Shown: positions 17,367 to 25,285 of the stretch, in pieces | Position numbering within the stretch: the first letter of the stretch is position 1 | Layout of the letters: every line of letters starts with the position of its first letter | Assembly (NCBI RefSeq): GCF_047528295.1 | Contig: NZ_CP180001.1 | Location: forward strand, 1,116,001 to 1,180,000 | DNA length: 64,000 nt | Direction: 5' to 3' | Source of the DNA: Peptacetobacter sp900550335 | GTDB taxonomy: Bacteria; Bacillota; Clostridia; Peptostreptococcales; Peptostreptococcaceae | Position numbers and translations under genes: made by a program | Notes under the pieces: model-generated | What the model saw: only the letters and a program-made list of their open reading frames with translations | Database searches by the model: none | What the model was told of the DNA's origin: nothing

Positions 17367-18329
17367 ATGGATATTAAAAGTTTAACTATTACGATGCTTA
17401 TGTCATTTATAATAGTTGTAATAATTGGGCCAATATTTTTACCTATGCTACATAGATTAAAATTTGGTCAGACAGTAAGGGATGACGGTCCTCAGACTCA
17501 CCTTGCTAAAAATGGTACGCCTACAATGGGTGGACTTATGTTTATGGTTGCTATAACGATAACAGTTCTATTCAGAGCTGAATTAGGTCCAGATGTGTTT
17601 GTAGGACTTGTTTGTATGTTAGGATTTGGATTAGTAGGATTCCTTGATGACTTTATAATAATCAAAATGAGAAGATCACTAGGATTAAAACCTTGGCAGA
17701 AGATAGCTATGCAGTTTGTTATATCTGGATATGTAGCATTCTATCAGTATACATCTTCTCCAGCAGCATCAAAAATAATGATACCTTTTACAGATAAATT
17801 CATAGATTTAGGTATTTTATATGTACCTATAATGATGTTTATAATAATCGGTACAGTAAATGCAGTAAACTTAACTGATGGACTTGATGGACTTGCTTCA
17901 GGTATAACAGCTATAGTATCTACATTCTTCGTAGTATTTGCTATATTTGTAGCTAAAGATGCTGGTGTTGCAATATTTGCTGCAGCTACAGTAGGTGGAT
18001 GTGTAGGATTTTTAGTATTTAATGTAAATCCAGCTAAAGTGTTTATGGGAGATACGGGTTCTATGGCACTAGGTGGAGCTGTTGTAGCATTTGCAGTACT
18101 TACAAACTCAGTTCTTTTAATACCTATAGTAGGTGGTATATACTTTGCAGAAGCACTATCTGTTATAATACAGGTTACATATTTCAAAAAGACTGGAAAA
18201 AGAATATTCAAAATGGCACCTCTTCACCATCACTTTGAACAGTGTGGATGGCCAGAAACAAAAGTTGTATTTGTATTCTGGATAGTAGCAATTATACTTG
18301 CTTGGATAGGAGTAGTAGCAGGATTCTAA
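17367..18329 (+). CDS. mraY: Phospho-MurNAc-pentapeptide transferase MraY
   Basis: A 320-residue integral membrane enzyme that makes lipid I from UDP-MurNAc-pentapeptide and undecaprenyl phosphate. Visible signatures are GxPTMGGLMF (TPTMGGLMF), FLDDF (aspartates of the catalytic site), NLTDGLDGLA, FMGDTGSMALGG, and the C-terminal HHHFE loop. About ten membrane helices are predicted. AGGAGG precedes the ATG. murD starts 20 bp after the stop. Confidence 0.96.
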   Translation: MDIKSLTITMLMSFIIVVIIGPIFLPMLHRLKFGQTVRDDGPQTHLAKNGTPTMGGLMFMVAITITVLFRAELGPDVFVGLVCMLGFGLVGFLDDFIIIKMRRSLGLKPWQKIAMQFVISGYVAFYQYTSSPAASKIMIPFTDKFIDLGILYVPIMMFIIIGTVNAVNLTDGLDGLASGITAIVSTFFVVFAIFVAKDAGVAIFAAATVGGCVGFLVFNVNPAKVFMGDTGSMALGGAVVAFAVLTNSVLLIPIVGGIYFAEALSVIIQVTYFKKTGKRIFKMAPLHHHFEQCGWPETKVVFVFWIVAIILAWIGVVAGF

Positions 18330-18348
18330 AAATTTGGAGGATGAAAAA

Positions 18349-19701
18349 ATGGAATTAAAAGGGAAAAAAGTTCTACTTGTCGGTCTTGCAAAGACAGGAA
18401 TATCAACAATAAAATGTCTTGCAAAATACGGAGCAGACATAACAGTTAATGATATAAAGACAGAGGATCAGCTTGAAGAAATAATAGCAGAAATAAAAGA
18501 TATTGACGGAATAAAATATATTTTAGGACATCATCCTGAAAATATATCGGATATAGATATGGTTGTTGTTTCGCCGGGAGTTCCTTTAGACCTTCCATTT
18601 ATCAAAAAAGTAATAGAAGAAAATAAAGAATTAATAGGTGAGGTAGAATTAGCTTATCAGTTAGCTAAAAAGCCTTATTTTGTAGGAATAACTGGTACAA
18701 ACGGTAAGACTACAACTACTAGCCTAACAGGAGAAATATTTGAAAAAGCAGGAAAAGAAACTTATGTTGTCGGAAATATAGGTAACCCTGTAATAGATGC
18801 TGTACAGGCTGCAAATGAAGGTGCTAGCTTTGTTACAGAGCTTAGTAGTTTCCAGCTTGAAAGTATAAAAGATTTTAAACCAAGTGTGAGTGCTGTTCTT
18901 AATATAACTGAAGACCACATGAACAGACATCATACTATGGAAAATTATATAGATGCTAAGGCTAGAGTATTTATGAATCAGGATAAGGAAAACTTCTGTG
19001 TTTTAAATTACGACGATGAATTAACAAAAGCTTTAGCAGAAAAATGTAATGCAAATGTGGTATTTTTCTCTAGATTAGAAAAATTAGAAAAAGGTATCTA
19101 TGTAGAAAATGGAGACATCATAATAGATATAAACGAAAAAATTAATTTAATGAAGGTTTGCGAGCTTTCTTTACCAGGAGGACATAATCTTGAAAACTGT
19201 ATGGCAGCAGCTGCAATGGCTTACGTATCTGGAATTGATATAGAAGTTATAAGAGAGGTTTTAAAAACTTTCAAAGCTGTTGAGCATAGACTTGAATTTG
19301 TAAAAGAGGTAGAAGGGGTTAAGTATGTAAATGACTCTAAAGGAACAAATCCAGATTCTACAATAAAAGCAGTTCAGGCTTACGAAAATCCAATAATACT
19401 TATAGCAGGTGGATACGATAAAGGAAGTACATACGATGAACTTCTTGAAATAGCAAAGAAAAATGTTAAAACACTAGTTTTACTTGGACAGACTGCAGAT
19501 AAAATCGAGGAAGCTGCTAGAAGAATAGGATTTACAGACATACACAGAGTAGAGGATATGAAAGAAGCAGTTAAAACTTGCCACGACATAGCAAAAGAAG
19601 GAGATATAGTGCTTTTATCTCCAGCATGTGCTAGTTGGGGAATGTATAAAAACTTTGAAGTAAGAGGAAAAGATTTCAAAGATAATGTAAATAGTTTATA
19701 A
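18349..19701 (+). CDS. murD: UDP-MurNAc-L-alanine:D-glutamate ligase MurD
   Basis: A 450-residue cytoplasmic ligase that adds D-Glu to UDP-MurNAc-L-Ala. The Rossmann N-terminus (KVLLVGLAKTG), the P-loop GITGTNGKTTTTS, NITEDHMNRH and the C-terminal YVNDSKGTNPDST are present. I chose the ATG at 18349 because GGAGG at 18336-18340 is well placed. An upstream in-frame TTG is not needed. A terminator follows at 19750. No ftsW/spoVE gene lies between it and murG, which departs from the usual order. Confidence 0.95.
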   Translation: MELKGKKVLLVGLAKTGISTIKCLAKYGADITVNDIKTEDQLEEIIAEIKDIDGIKYILGHHPENISDIDMVVVSPGVPLDLPFIKKVIEENKELIGEVELAYQLAKKPYFVGITGTNGKTTTTSLTGEIFEKAGKETYVVGNIGNPVIDAVQAANEGASFVTELSSFQLESIKDFKPSVSAVLNITEDHMNRHHTMENYIDAKARVFMNQDKENFCVLNYDDELTKALAEKCNANVVFFSRLEKLEKGIYVENGDIIIDINEKINLMKVCELSLPGGHNLENCMAAAAMAYVSGIDIEVIREVLKTFKAVEHRLEFVKEVEGVKYVNDSKGTNPDSTIKAVQAYENPIILIAGGYDKGSTYDELLEIAKKNVKTLVLLGQTADKIEEAARRIGFTDIHRVEDMKEAVKTCHDIAKEGDIVLLSPACASWGMYKNFEVRGKDFKDNVNSL

Positions 19702-19749
19702 AAAATGCAAATAGTTTATAAAATTTGGAATTAATATAAATAATATAAA

Positions 19750-19788
19750 AGTTGTGCTGTTAAAATTTTTCGGCACAACTATTTTTTT
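19750..19788 (+). terminator. Terminator after murD
   Basis: The perfect 8-bp stem AGTTGTGC / GCACAACT is followed by ATTTTTTT. It ends the murF-mraY-murD unit, so murG probably has its own promoter in the 190 bp that follow. There an inverted ATTGACAAT / ATTGTCAAT pair and a TATAAT occur at about 19849-19902. Confidence 0.85.
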
Positions 19789-19975
19789 AGTAAAATTAGG
19801 TTTAAAGAATTAAAATTTATAAGAATAATTAAATAAAATTGACAATAATGGATGCTAATCTATTAAAGGGAGTTTAAAAAAATTGTCAATCTGATATAAT
19901 ATTATAAGTGGAAAGTGAGTTAACCATTACTGAGTAAAATTAGATAAATTGAAAATAAAAAATAGGAGATAGAAA

Positions 19976-21076
19976 ATGAGAGTAATATTATCAGGCGGAG
20001 GAACTGGAGGTCACGTTTATCCAGCCATAGCCATAGCTAATGAAATAAAAAGCAATAATCCAGATGCAGAAATTCTTTTTGTTGGAACACAGAGTGGAAT
20101 AGAGTCTGAGATAGTACCTAAATACGGGTATAGATTAGAGACTGTTACTGTTCAGGGATTTAAGAGAAAAGTAGATTTAGAAAATGTAAAAAGAGTTTTT
20201 AAACTTATGAAAGGTCTACATCAGACTAAAAAAATAGTTAAAACTTTTAAACCAGATGTTGTAATTGGTACAGGAGGATACGTAAGTGGACCTGTACTAT
20301 TTAACGCGTCTATGAAAAAAATACCTTGTGTAGTTCACGAGCAGAACTCATTCCCAGGTGTTACAAATAAGATATTATCAAAAACAGTTACAAAAGTACT
20401 TACTAGTTTTGAGGATTCTCATGCAAGATTCCCAGAAGCTAGTCAGCATAAATTAAAATTTGTTGGGAACCCAGTAAGACAGGAAATTTTAGATGCCGAT
20501 AAAACAGAAGCAAGAAAAAAACTAGGAATAGACCCTGATAAAAAATTAGTACTATGCTACGGTGGTAGTGGTGGATCTAGTACAATAAACAAGGCTATGA
20601 AAAAAGTTATAAAACACATGGTTAAAGAAGATGTAGCGTTTATATTTGCTACAGGTAAAAGATTCTATGATGGATTTATGGAAGAAATAAAAGATATAAA
20701 ATTAAACAAAGACCAGAGAGTTATGCCTTATTTAGAAGATATGGCAAATGGTCTAGCTGCAAGTGATATAGTTATAGGAAGTGCTGGGGCTATATCTTTA
20801 GCAGAAATAACTGCACTTGGTAAACCATCTATAATCATACCAAAAGCTTATACTGCAGAAAATCATCAGGAATACAATGCAAAAAGTATAGAAGCTAAAG
20901 GTGCTGGTATAGCAATATTAGAAAAAGAATTAACTCCTGAAAGATTAGATAAAGCTGTATTTACTATGTTAGGAGATGAAAAATTATTATCTGATATGGC
21001 AGCAGCTAGTAAAAAAGCAGGTAAACCTGAAGCTATAAAATTAATTTATGATGAAATAGAGGAATTAGTCAGATAA
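19976..21076 (+). CDS. murG: Lipid II synthase, UDP-GlcNAc transferase MurG
   Basis: A 366-residue peripheral membrane glycosyltransferase that adds GlcNAc to lipid I. The N-terminal glycine-rich GGTGGHVYPA is at about residues 8-17, GTGGYVSGP follows, and the donor-site motifs CYGGSGGS and IGSAGAISLAEITALGKPSIIIPK lie in the C-terminal domain. AGGAG precedes the ATG. murG and ftsZ are separated by 268 bp. There divIB/ftsQ and ftsA would usually be found, and neither is present. Confidence 0.96.
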   Translation: MRVILSGGGTGGHVYPAIAIANEIKSNNPDAEILFVGTQSGIESEIVPKYGYRLETVTVQGFKRKVDLENVKRVFKLMKGLHQTKKIVKTFKPDVVIGTGGYVSGPVLFNASMKKIPCVVHEQNSFPGVTNKILSKTVTKVLTSFEDSHARFPEASQHKLKFVGNPVRQEILDADKTEARKKLGIDPDKKLVLCYGGSGGSSTINKAMKKVIKHMVKEDVAFIFATGKRFYDGFMEEIKDIKLNKDQRVMPYLEDMANGLAASDIVIGSAGAISLAEITALGKPSIIIPKAYTAENHQEYNAKSIEAKGAGIAILEKELTPERLDKAVFTMLGDEKLLSDMAAASKKAGKPEAIKLIYDEIEELVR

Positions 21077-21344
21077 AAGGTGAAATCTAGTATAAAAAGA
21101 GTAAAATATTTATAAAAAGTGATAAAAAAATACAAATAGTAAAAAAAATAAATATTTATTCTATAATTGTCAAAATTGACTTGCAATAACTAGGTATTTA
21201 GAAGTAAAATGGTATTATAGCTATCTGTGTAATTATAGTAAAATTTATAATCATATAATTTAGAATTATGGCTAAATAAGAAAACGAATATTATATATAA
21301 TAGAGAAGATGTATTATATTGGAGATAAAGAAGGAGGAGAATTG

Positions 21345-22496
21345 ATGCTAGGCTTTGATGTAGAATTAGAGGAATGGGTCAAAATAAAAGTTGTCGGTGT
21401 CGGCGGTGGCGGTAGTAACGCAGTAGACGGAATGGTTGACGCCAAAATAAATGGGGTAGATTTTATATCAGTTAATACTGATAAACAGGCTCTATGTAGA
21501 TCTAAAGCAGAATACAAAGTTCAGATAGGTGAAAAACTAACTAAAGGACTTGGAGCAGGAGCAGATCCTGAAGTAGGAAGAAAAGCTGCTGAAGAAAGCA
21601 AAAACGAAATCATAAAATTATTAGAAGACTCAGAAATGGTATTTATAACAGCTGGTATGGGTGGTGGAACAGGTACTGGTGCAGCTCCTGTAATAGCTCA
21701 GCTAGCTAAAGAAATGGGTAAACTAACAGTTGGTGTAGTTACTAAACCATTTACTTTTGAAGGTAAAAAAAGAATGAAACAGGCTGAATTAGGTATAGAA
21801 GAGTTAAAGAGCAAAGTCGATACTCTTATAACAATACCTAATGATAGATTACTTCAGGTTGTTCAGAAAAATACATCTATGCTTAAAGCATTCTCAATAG
21901 CAGATGATGTTTTAAGACAGGCTATACAGTCAGTATCAGAACTTATAAAAGTTCCTGGAATAATCAACCTTGACTTTGCCGATGTTAAGAGAATAATGGG
22001 AGACAAAGGTCTTGCTCACATAGGTATAGGTAGTGCAAAAGGTGATAATAAAGCTATCGAAGCTGTAAGACAGGCTATAGAATCTCCACTTCTTGAAACT
22101 TCAATAGTTGGAGCTAGAGGAGTTATACTTAACATATCTGGTGGATTAGACCTAAGCTTAGTTGAAATAAACGAAGCTTCTAACATAATCTACGAATCAT
22201 GCCATGAAGACGTGGATTTAATATTCGGTGCTAATGTTAAAGAAGAATTAGGTGATGAAGTAACAGTAACAGTTATAGCTACTGGATTCGATCCTGATAT
22301 GCAGAAAGTTGCTAAAGAAGCTGAAAAAGTAATAAGAAGAGAATTAGATAGTGATATAGCTACTGTTGAAACATCTTCTGAAGAAAAAGAAGAACCTACT
22401 CCATCAATAACAAGCACAGTTGGAGAAGCAAACATAGAAGATGACTATGACATGGAAATACCACCATTCTTAAGAAACAGAAAAAGAAGAAAATAA
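21345..22496 (+). CDS. ftsZ: Cell division protein FtsZ
   Basis: A 383-residue tubulin-like GTPase that forms the cytokinetic Z-ring. The nucleotide loop GVGGGGSNAV near the N-terminus, the tubulin signature GGGTGTGAAP and the T7-loop NLDFADVK are present. A variable linker leads to the C-terminal peptide MEIPPFLRNRKRRK, the docking site for partners such as SepF (encoded at 33184) and FtsA. I chose the ATG at 21345 because AAGGAGG lies immediately upstream. The upstream in-frame extension lacks a site. Its 3' flank forms the arm of palindrome F2. Confidence 0.97.
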   Translation: MLGFDVELEEWVKIKVVGVGGGGSNAVDGMVDAKINGVDFISVNTDKQALCRSKAEYKVQIGEKLTKGLGAGADPEVGRKAAEESKNEIIKLLEDSEMVFITAGMGGGTGTGAAPVIAQLAKEMGKLTVGVVTKPFTFEGKKRMKQAELGIEELKSKVDTLITIPNDRLLQVVQKNTSMLKAFSIADDVLRQAIQSVSELIKVPGIINLDFADVKRIMGDKGLAHIGIGSAKGDNKAIEAVRQAIESPLLETSIVGARGVILNISGGLDLSLVEINEASNIIYESCHEDVDLIFGANVKEELGDEVTVTVIATGFDPDMQKVAKEAEKVIRRELDSDIATVETSSEEKEEPTPSITSTVGEANIEDDYDMEIPPFLRNRKRRK

Positions 22497-22766
22497 TATA
22501 GATGGGCTGGCGCAATATTTTGTGTCAGCCTATTTTTTTTGTCTTAAATATTAAAAGGCTTTTGCAAAATATCTCTTTTTAAACTTGAAAAAAATATATC
22601 TACTCCTCTCCAGGCAGTCAAGCTGCATTGTCGAGTTCGTAGATATATTTAATTTTCAAGCTAAAAACAAAAAGAGAGATTTTGCTAAAAGCCTAATATA
22701 ATAAATTCAAATCATAAAAAATAGACCGACTAACAAAATATAATCGCAAGCCCATCTATATTTTGA
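22494..22766 (+). repeat. Palindromic element F2 after ftsZ (273 bp)
   Basis: A very long imperfect hairpin. The centre is CTCCAG-GCAG-tcaag-CTGC-ATTGTCGAG (22608-22635), a shortened core. The nested arms are ATATATCTAC / GTAGATATAT, AGGCTTTTGCAAAATATCTC with its inverse near 22674-22693, and the ftsZ terminator region mirrored so that ATAGATGGGCT (22498-22508) pairs with AGCCCATCTAT (about 22749-22759). The mirror starts within the ftsZ stop-codon region. Confidence 0.8.
22504..22541 (+). terminator. ftsZ terminator
   Basis: The stem GGCTGGCGCAATA / TTTTGTGTCAGCC is followed by TATTTTTTTT, beginning 8 bp after the stop. It is also the outermost left arm of palindrome F2. Confidence 0.8.
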
Positions 22767-23042
22767 AAAAAAGACAGGCTTCCAGAAAGCAGTTAAATAT
22801 GGTTACGCATGCAGATAAGGAAAAGAAAAAAATAGAGTTGCTTTTAGGAGTTTTAAAATATTAGAAAGGTTAATATCCGAGCAAAAGTAATCTTTTATCC
22901 AAATTTTATTCCAAAGCCATAAATAATAAAAATTATAATTTAAACCTTAAAAATAAATTAACTAACAAAATATAATCTACAGTATATATATATTTGAAAA
23001 TAAGACAAGCTCTTGAAATACCAAATTAGTATGTTCTAGCAT
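22767..23042. repeat. Decayed tandem relics of the palindromic element
   Basis: Two related stretches start with ACTAACAAAATATAATC (about 22730 and 22962), continue through a TTTGAAAA.AAGACA segment and end in GATAAGG.GAAG. The first still carries CAGGCTTC (22774-22781) and GCAGAT (about 22811-22816), recognisable halves of the core. The second is more decayed (ACAAGCTCTTG). No coding potential is apparent between ftsZ and nrdR. Confidence 0.55.
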
Positions 23043-23181
23043 GTGAATAAGATAAGGAGAAGCTAAATAACTGCTCTATAGCGACAATTCTGCAAGCGCC
23101 CCATACATTGAAATGTGTTATATAAAAGTATGGGGCGCTGAAGCCTGGAGCAAAGAGCAGTTATTTAGCTTCTCCTTTTTA
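23043..23181 (-). repeat. Palindromic element R2 before nrdR
   Basis: The core halves are CGACAATTCTG at 23082-23092 and GAAGCCTGGAG at 23140-23150. The inner stem is AAGCGCCCCATAC / GTATGGGGCGCT, and the outer stem is GGAGAAGCTAAATAACTGCTC paired with its inverse ending at 23175. The central 100 bp is about 90% identical to element R3 9 kb away. The right arm stops just before the nrdR promoter. Confidence 0.85.
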
Positions 23182-23193
23182 TTTACAAAAAAG

Positions 23194-23221
23194 TTGACAA
23201 ATATAATAATAGTGTTATGAT
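23194..23221 (+). promoter_or_regulatory. Probable nrdR promoter
   Basis: A perfect -35 TTGACA (23194-23199), a 16-bp spacer and TATGAT (23216-23221), 44 bp before the nrdR start. It begins where the outer arm of R2 ends. Confidence 0.6.
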
Positions 23222-23264
23222 ATTATAAACAATCAAGAAATATTAAAAAATGGAGGAAATAGGT

Positions 23265-23723
23265 ATGCAGTGTCCATTTTGTGGCTTTAGAGAATCAAAA
23301 GTTGTCGACTCAAGACACACAGATCCAAATACAATTAGAAGAAGAAGAGAATGTGAAGAGTGTAAAAAAAGATTTACTACTTATGAAAAAATAGAAATGA
23401 CACCTACAATGGTTATAAAAAAGGATGATACAAGAGAAGTGTTCGATAGGGATAAGGTTAAGCGTGGAATAATGAAGGCTTGTGAGAAAAGACCGGTTTC
23501 TGTCGAGGATATAGAGAGAATAGTATCTAAAGTGGAGTATGAGATAAATAGAAAGTATTCAGGAGAAGTAGAATCTAATGTAATTGGTGAGATTGTTATG
23601 GATAGTTTAAAGGATTTAGATGAAGTAGCTTATATAAGATTTGCTTCAGTGTATAGACAGTTTAAAGATATAAATACTTTTGTAAATGAACTTAAAAATA
23701 TTCTTACAGAAAAGGGAGAGTAA
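23265..23723 (+). CDS. nrdR: Transcriptional repressor NrdR
   Basis: A 152-residue zinc-ribbon/ATP-cone repressor of ribonucleotide reductase genes. The ribbon is CPFCGF ... CEECKKRFTTYE with two CxxC pairs in the first 35 residues. SKVVDSR and RRRRECE-type basic residues contact DNA, and the ATP-cone begins at VIKKDDTREVFDRDKV. I chose the ATG at 23265 because GGAGG is placed just before it and the family starts MxCPxC. The YfiH-type gene starts 3 bp after its stop. Confidence 0.95.
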   Translation: MQCPFCGFRESKVVDSRHTDPNTIRRRRECEECKKRFTTYEKIEMTPTMVIKKDDTREVFDRDKVKRGIMKACEKRPVSVEDIERIVSKVEYEINRKYSGEVESNVIGEIVMDSLKDLDEVAYIRFASVYRQFKDINTFVNELKNILTEKGE

Positions 23724-23726
23724 TTT

Positions 23727-24545
23727 ATGGAAAATTTTACAGCTAATATGAACAGTTGTATAACAAATACGAATGGTTGTACAACAAATACGAATGATTA
23801 TATAACTGATATGAATAATTGCACAACAGATATGAACGATTTCATAACTAAGGAGATAAAATTCAAAGATGGTGGATTTGCCAAGGTAGTGATAACAGAG
23901 AGAAAATACGATGCAAAAAATAAAGAGGATATTAAAGTAGTTTTTGATGAATGTGGATTAAATTATGAAAATATGACAGACTGTAAGCAAATCCATTCTG
24001 ATATAGTGAGAATTATAAAAAAAGACGACATCGGTGTAACAGAGGAAGCCGATGCAATGATAACAGATATTCCTCAGATACCTCTTATGATATACACAGC
24101 AGACTGTGTTCCGATAGTTTTGGTGGATACAAATAAGAAAATAATCGCGGATATACACGCTGGTTGGAGAGGTACATACGCTGAAATAGTTGTTAAAACG
24201 ATTAAATCTATGTTAAATAACTTTGGAACAAATCCTGAGGACATCGTCTGTATCATAGGCCCTGCAATAGGTTCGTGCTGTTATGAGGTATCAAAAGACC
24301 TAGTAGATAAATTTAACACAATCGTTACAAACAAAGACTTTAAATTCTATATAATAAAAGAGGACAGATTTCATATAGATTTAACAAAAATTAATAGTTA
24401 TTTACTTGAAAAATGCGGTGTTAAGAAAGAAAATATACACAATCTTAACATTTGTACATCTTGTCAGAATGATAAATTCTATTCATATAGAAAGGATAAT
24501 AAAACCGATAAAAGAATAGGTACTATTGTTCAGATAAAATTATAG
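23727..24545 (+). CDS. YfiH/PgeF-family protein with heptapeptide-repeat N-terminus
   Basis: A 272-residue protein of the DUF152 (multicopper polyphenol oxidase-like, YfiH) family. Members have been reported as purine nucleoside phosphorylases/adenosine deaminases or as cell-wall editing enzymes. Family landmarks are CKQIHSDIV, ADAMIT, ADCVPIVLVD, HAGWRGT and GPAIGSCCYEVS, plus the C-terminal CTSCQNDKFYSYRKD. The first 41 residues are unusual: five heptads of the type NMNSCIT lie directly before the conserved start region, encoded by a 21-bp tandem repeat. It follows nrdR by 3 bp and is probably co-transcribed. Confidence 0.88.
   Translation: MENFTANMNSCITNTNGCTTNTNDYITDMNNCTTDMNDFITKEIKFKDGGFAKVVITERKYDAKNKEDIKVVFDECGLNYENMTDCKQIHSDIVRIIKKDDIGVTEEADAMITDIPQIPLMIYTADCVPIVLVDTNKKIIADIHAGWRGTYAEIVVKTIKSMLNNFGTNPEDIVCIIGPAIGSCCYEVSKDLVDKFNTIVTNKDFKFYIIKEDRFHIDLTKINSYLLEKCGVKKENIHNLNICTSCQNDKFYSYRKDNKTDKRIGTIVQIKL
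23745..23849 (+). repeat. Five-copy 21-bp in-frame tandem repeat
   Basis: The repeat unit AATATGAACAGTTGTATAAC+A varies between copies and encodes NMNSCIT, NTNGCTT, NTNDYIT, DMNNCTT and DMNDFIT. Its 21-bp period keeps the frame whatever the copy number. It lies at the 5' end of the YfiH-family gene. Confidence 0.85.
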
Positions 24546-24581
24546 AGAAAAAAAGGTTAGAGGATAGGAGAGGTGTTTGTA

Positions 24582-25271
24582 GTGAGTGAAAAAGTTTTGA
24601 TAATAGACGATGAAATGCATATAGTTGAATTACTTAGATTCAACCTAGAGACATCAGGATACAAAACAATATATTCATACGATGGATTTGACGGATTTAT
24701 AAAAGCGAAAGAGGAAAAACCAGATTTAATACTTTTAGATTGGATGCTACCCAATATAAGTGGAATAGAAGTGTTAAAGAAAATAAGACAGGATGCAGAT
24801 TTAAAGAAGATTCCTGTTATAATGCTTACAGCAAAAAATATGGAAGACGATAAGGTTGAAGGTTTAGAAATTGGTGCTGACGATTATATAACAAAACCAT
24901 TCAGTATTAAAGAACTTTTAGCTAGAATAACTTCTGTAATGAGAAGATATGGAATGAATACAGGCAGAGAAAGTGAAGAGCTTACAGCAGGTAATTTAAA
25001 ATTAAACCTTACAAAACATGAAGTTAAAATAAATGATAAAAAAGTTGATTTAACATTAAAAGAATTCGAGCTTTTAAAGCTACTTCTTAAAAATAGAGGA
25101 AAGGTTCTTTCAAGAAACTTCCTATTAGATGAGATATGGGGTTACGAATACTACGGTGAAACTAGAACTGTAGACGTTCATATAAGATACCTTAGAAAAA
25201 AATTAGAAGAAGCTGGAGCAGATGAAAAATATATCGAAACAATAAGAGGTGTTGGATATAAAATAGACTAA
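24582..25271 (+). CDS. OmpR/PhoB-family response regulator
   Basis: A 229-residue DNA-binding response regulator. The receiver domain (residues 1-120) has the acidic pair DDE, the phosphoacceptor aspartate in LILLDWMLP and the lysine in ITKPFSIKE. The C-terminal winged helix ends with TRTVDVHIRYLRKKL and the IETIRGVGYKID finish. I prefer the GTG at 24582 (VSEKVLIIDDE): the AGGAGAGG site is spaced well for it, though a GTG three codons earlier is possible. The histidine kinase gene follows 14 bp later. The pair is PhoP/PhoR-like, and a phosphate-related role is only a family-based guess. Confidence 0.93.
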   Translation: MSEKVLIIDDEMHIVELLRFNLETSGYKTIYSYDGFDGFIKAKEEKPDLILLDWMLPNISGIEVLKKIRQDADLKKIPVIMLTAKNMEDDKVEGLEIGADDYITKPFSIKELLARITSVMRRYGMNTGRESEELTAGNLKLNLTKHEVKINDKKVDLTLKEFELLKLLLKNRGKVLSRNFLLDEIWGYEYYGETRTVDVHIRYLRKKLEEAGADEKYIETIRGVGYKID

Positions 25272-25285
25272 CTTGGAGGTGTAAT

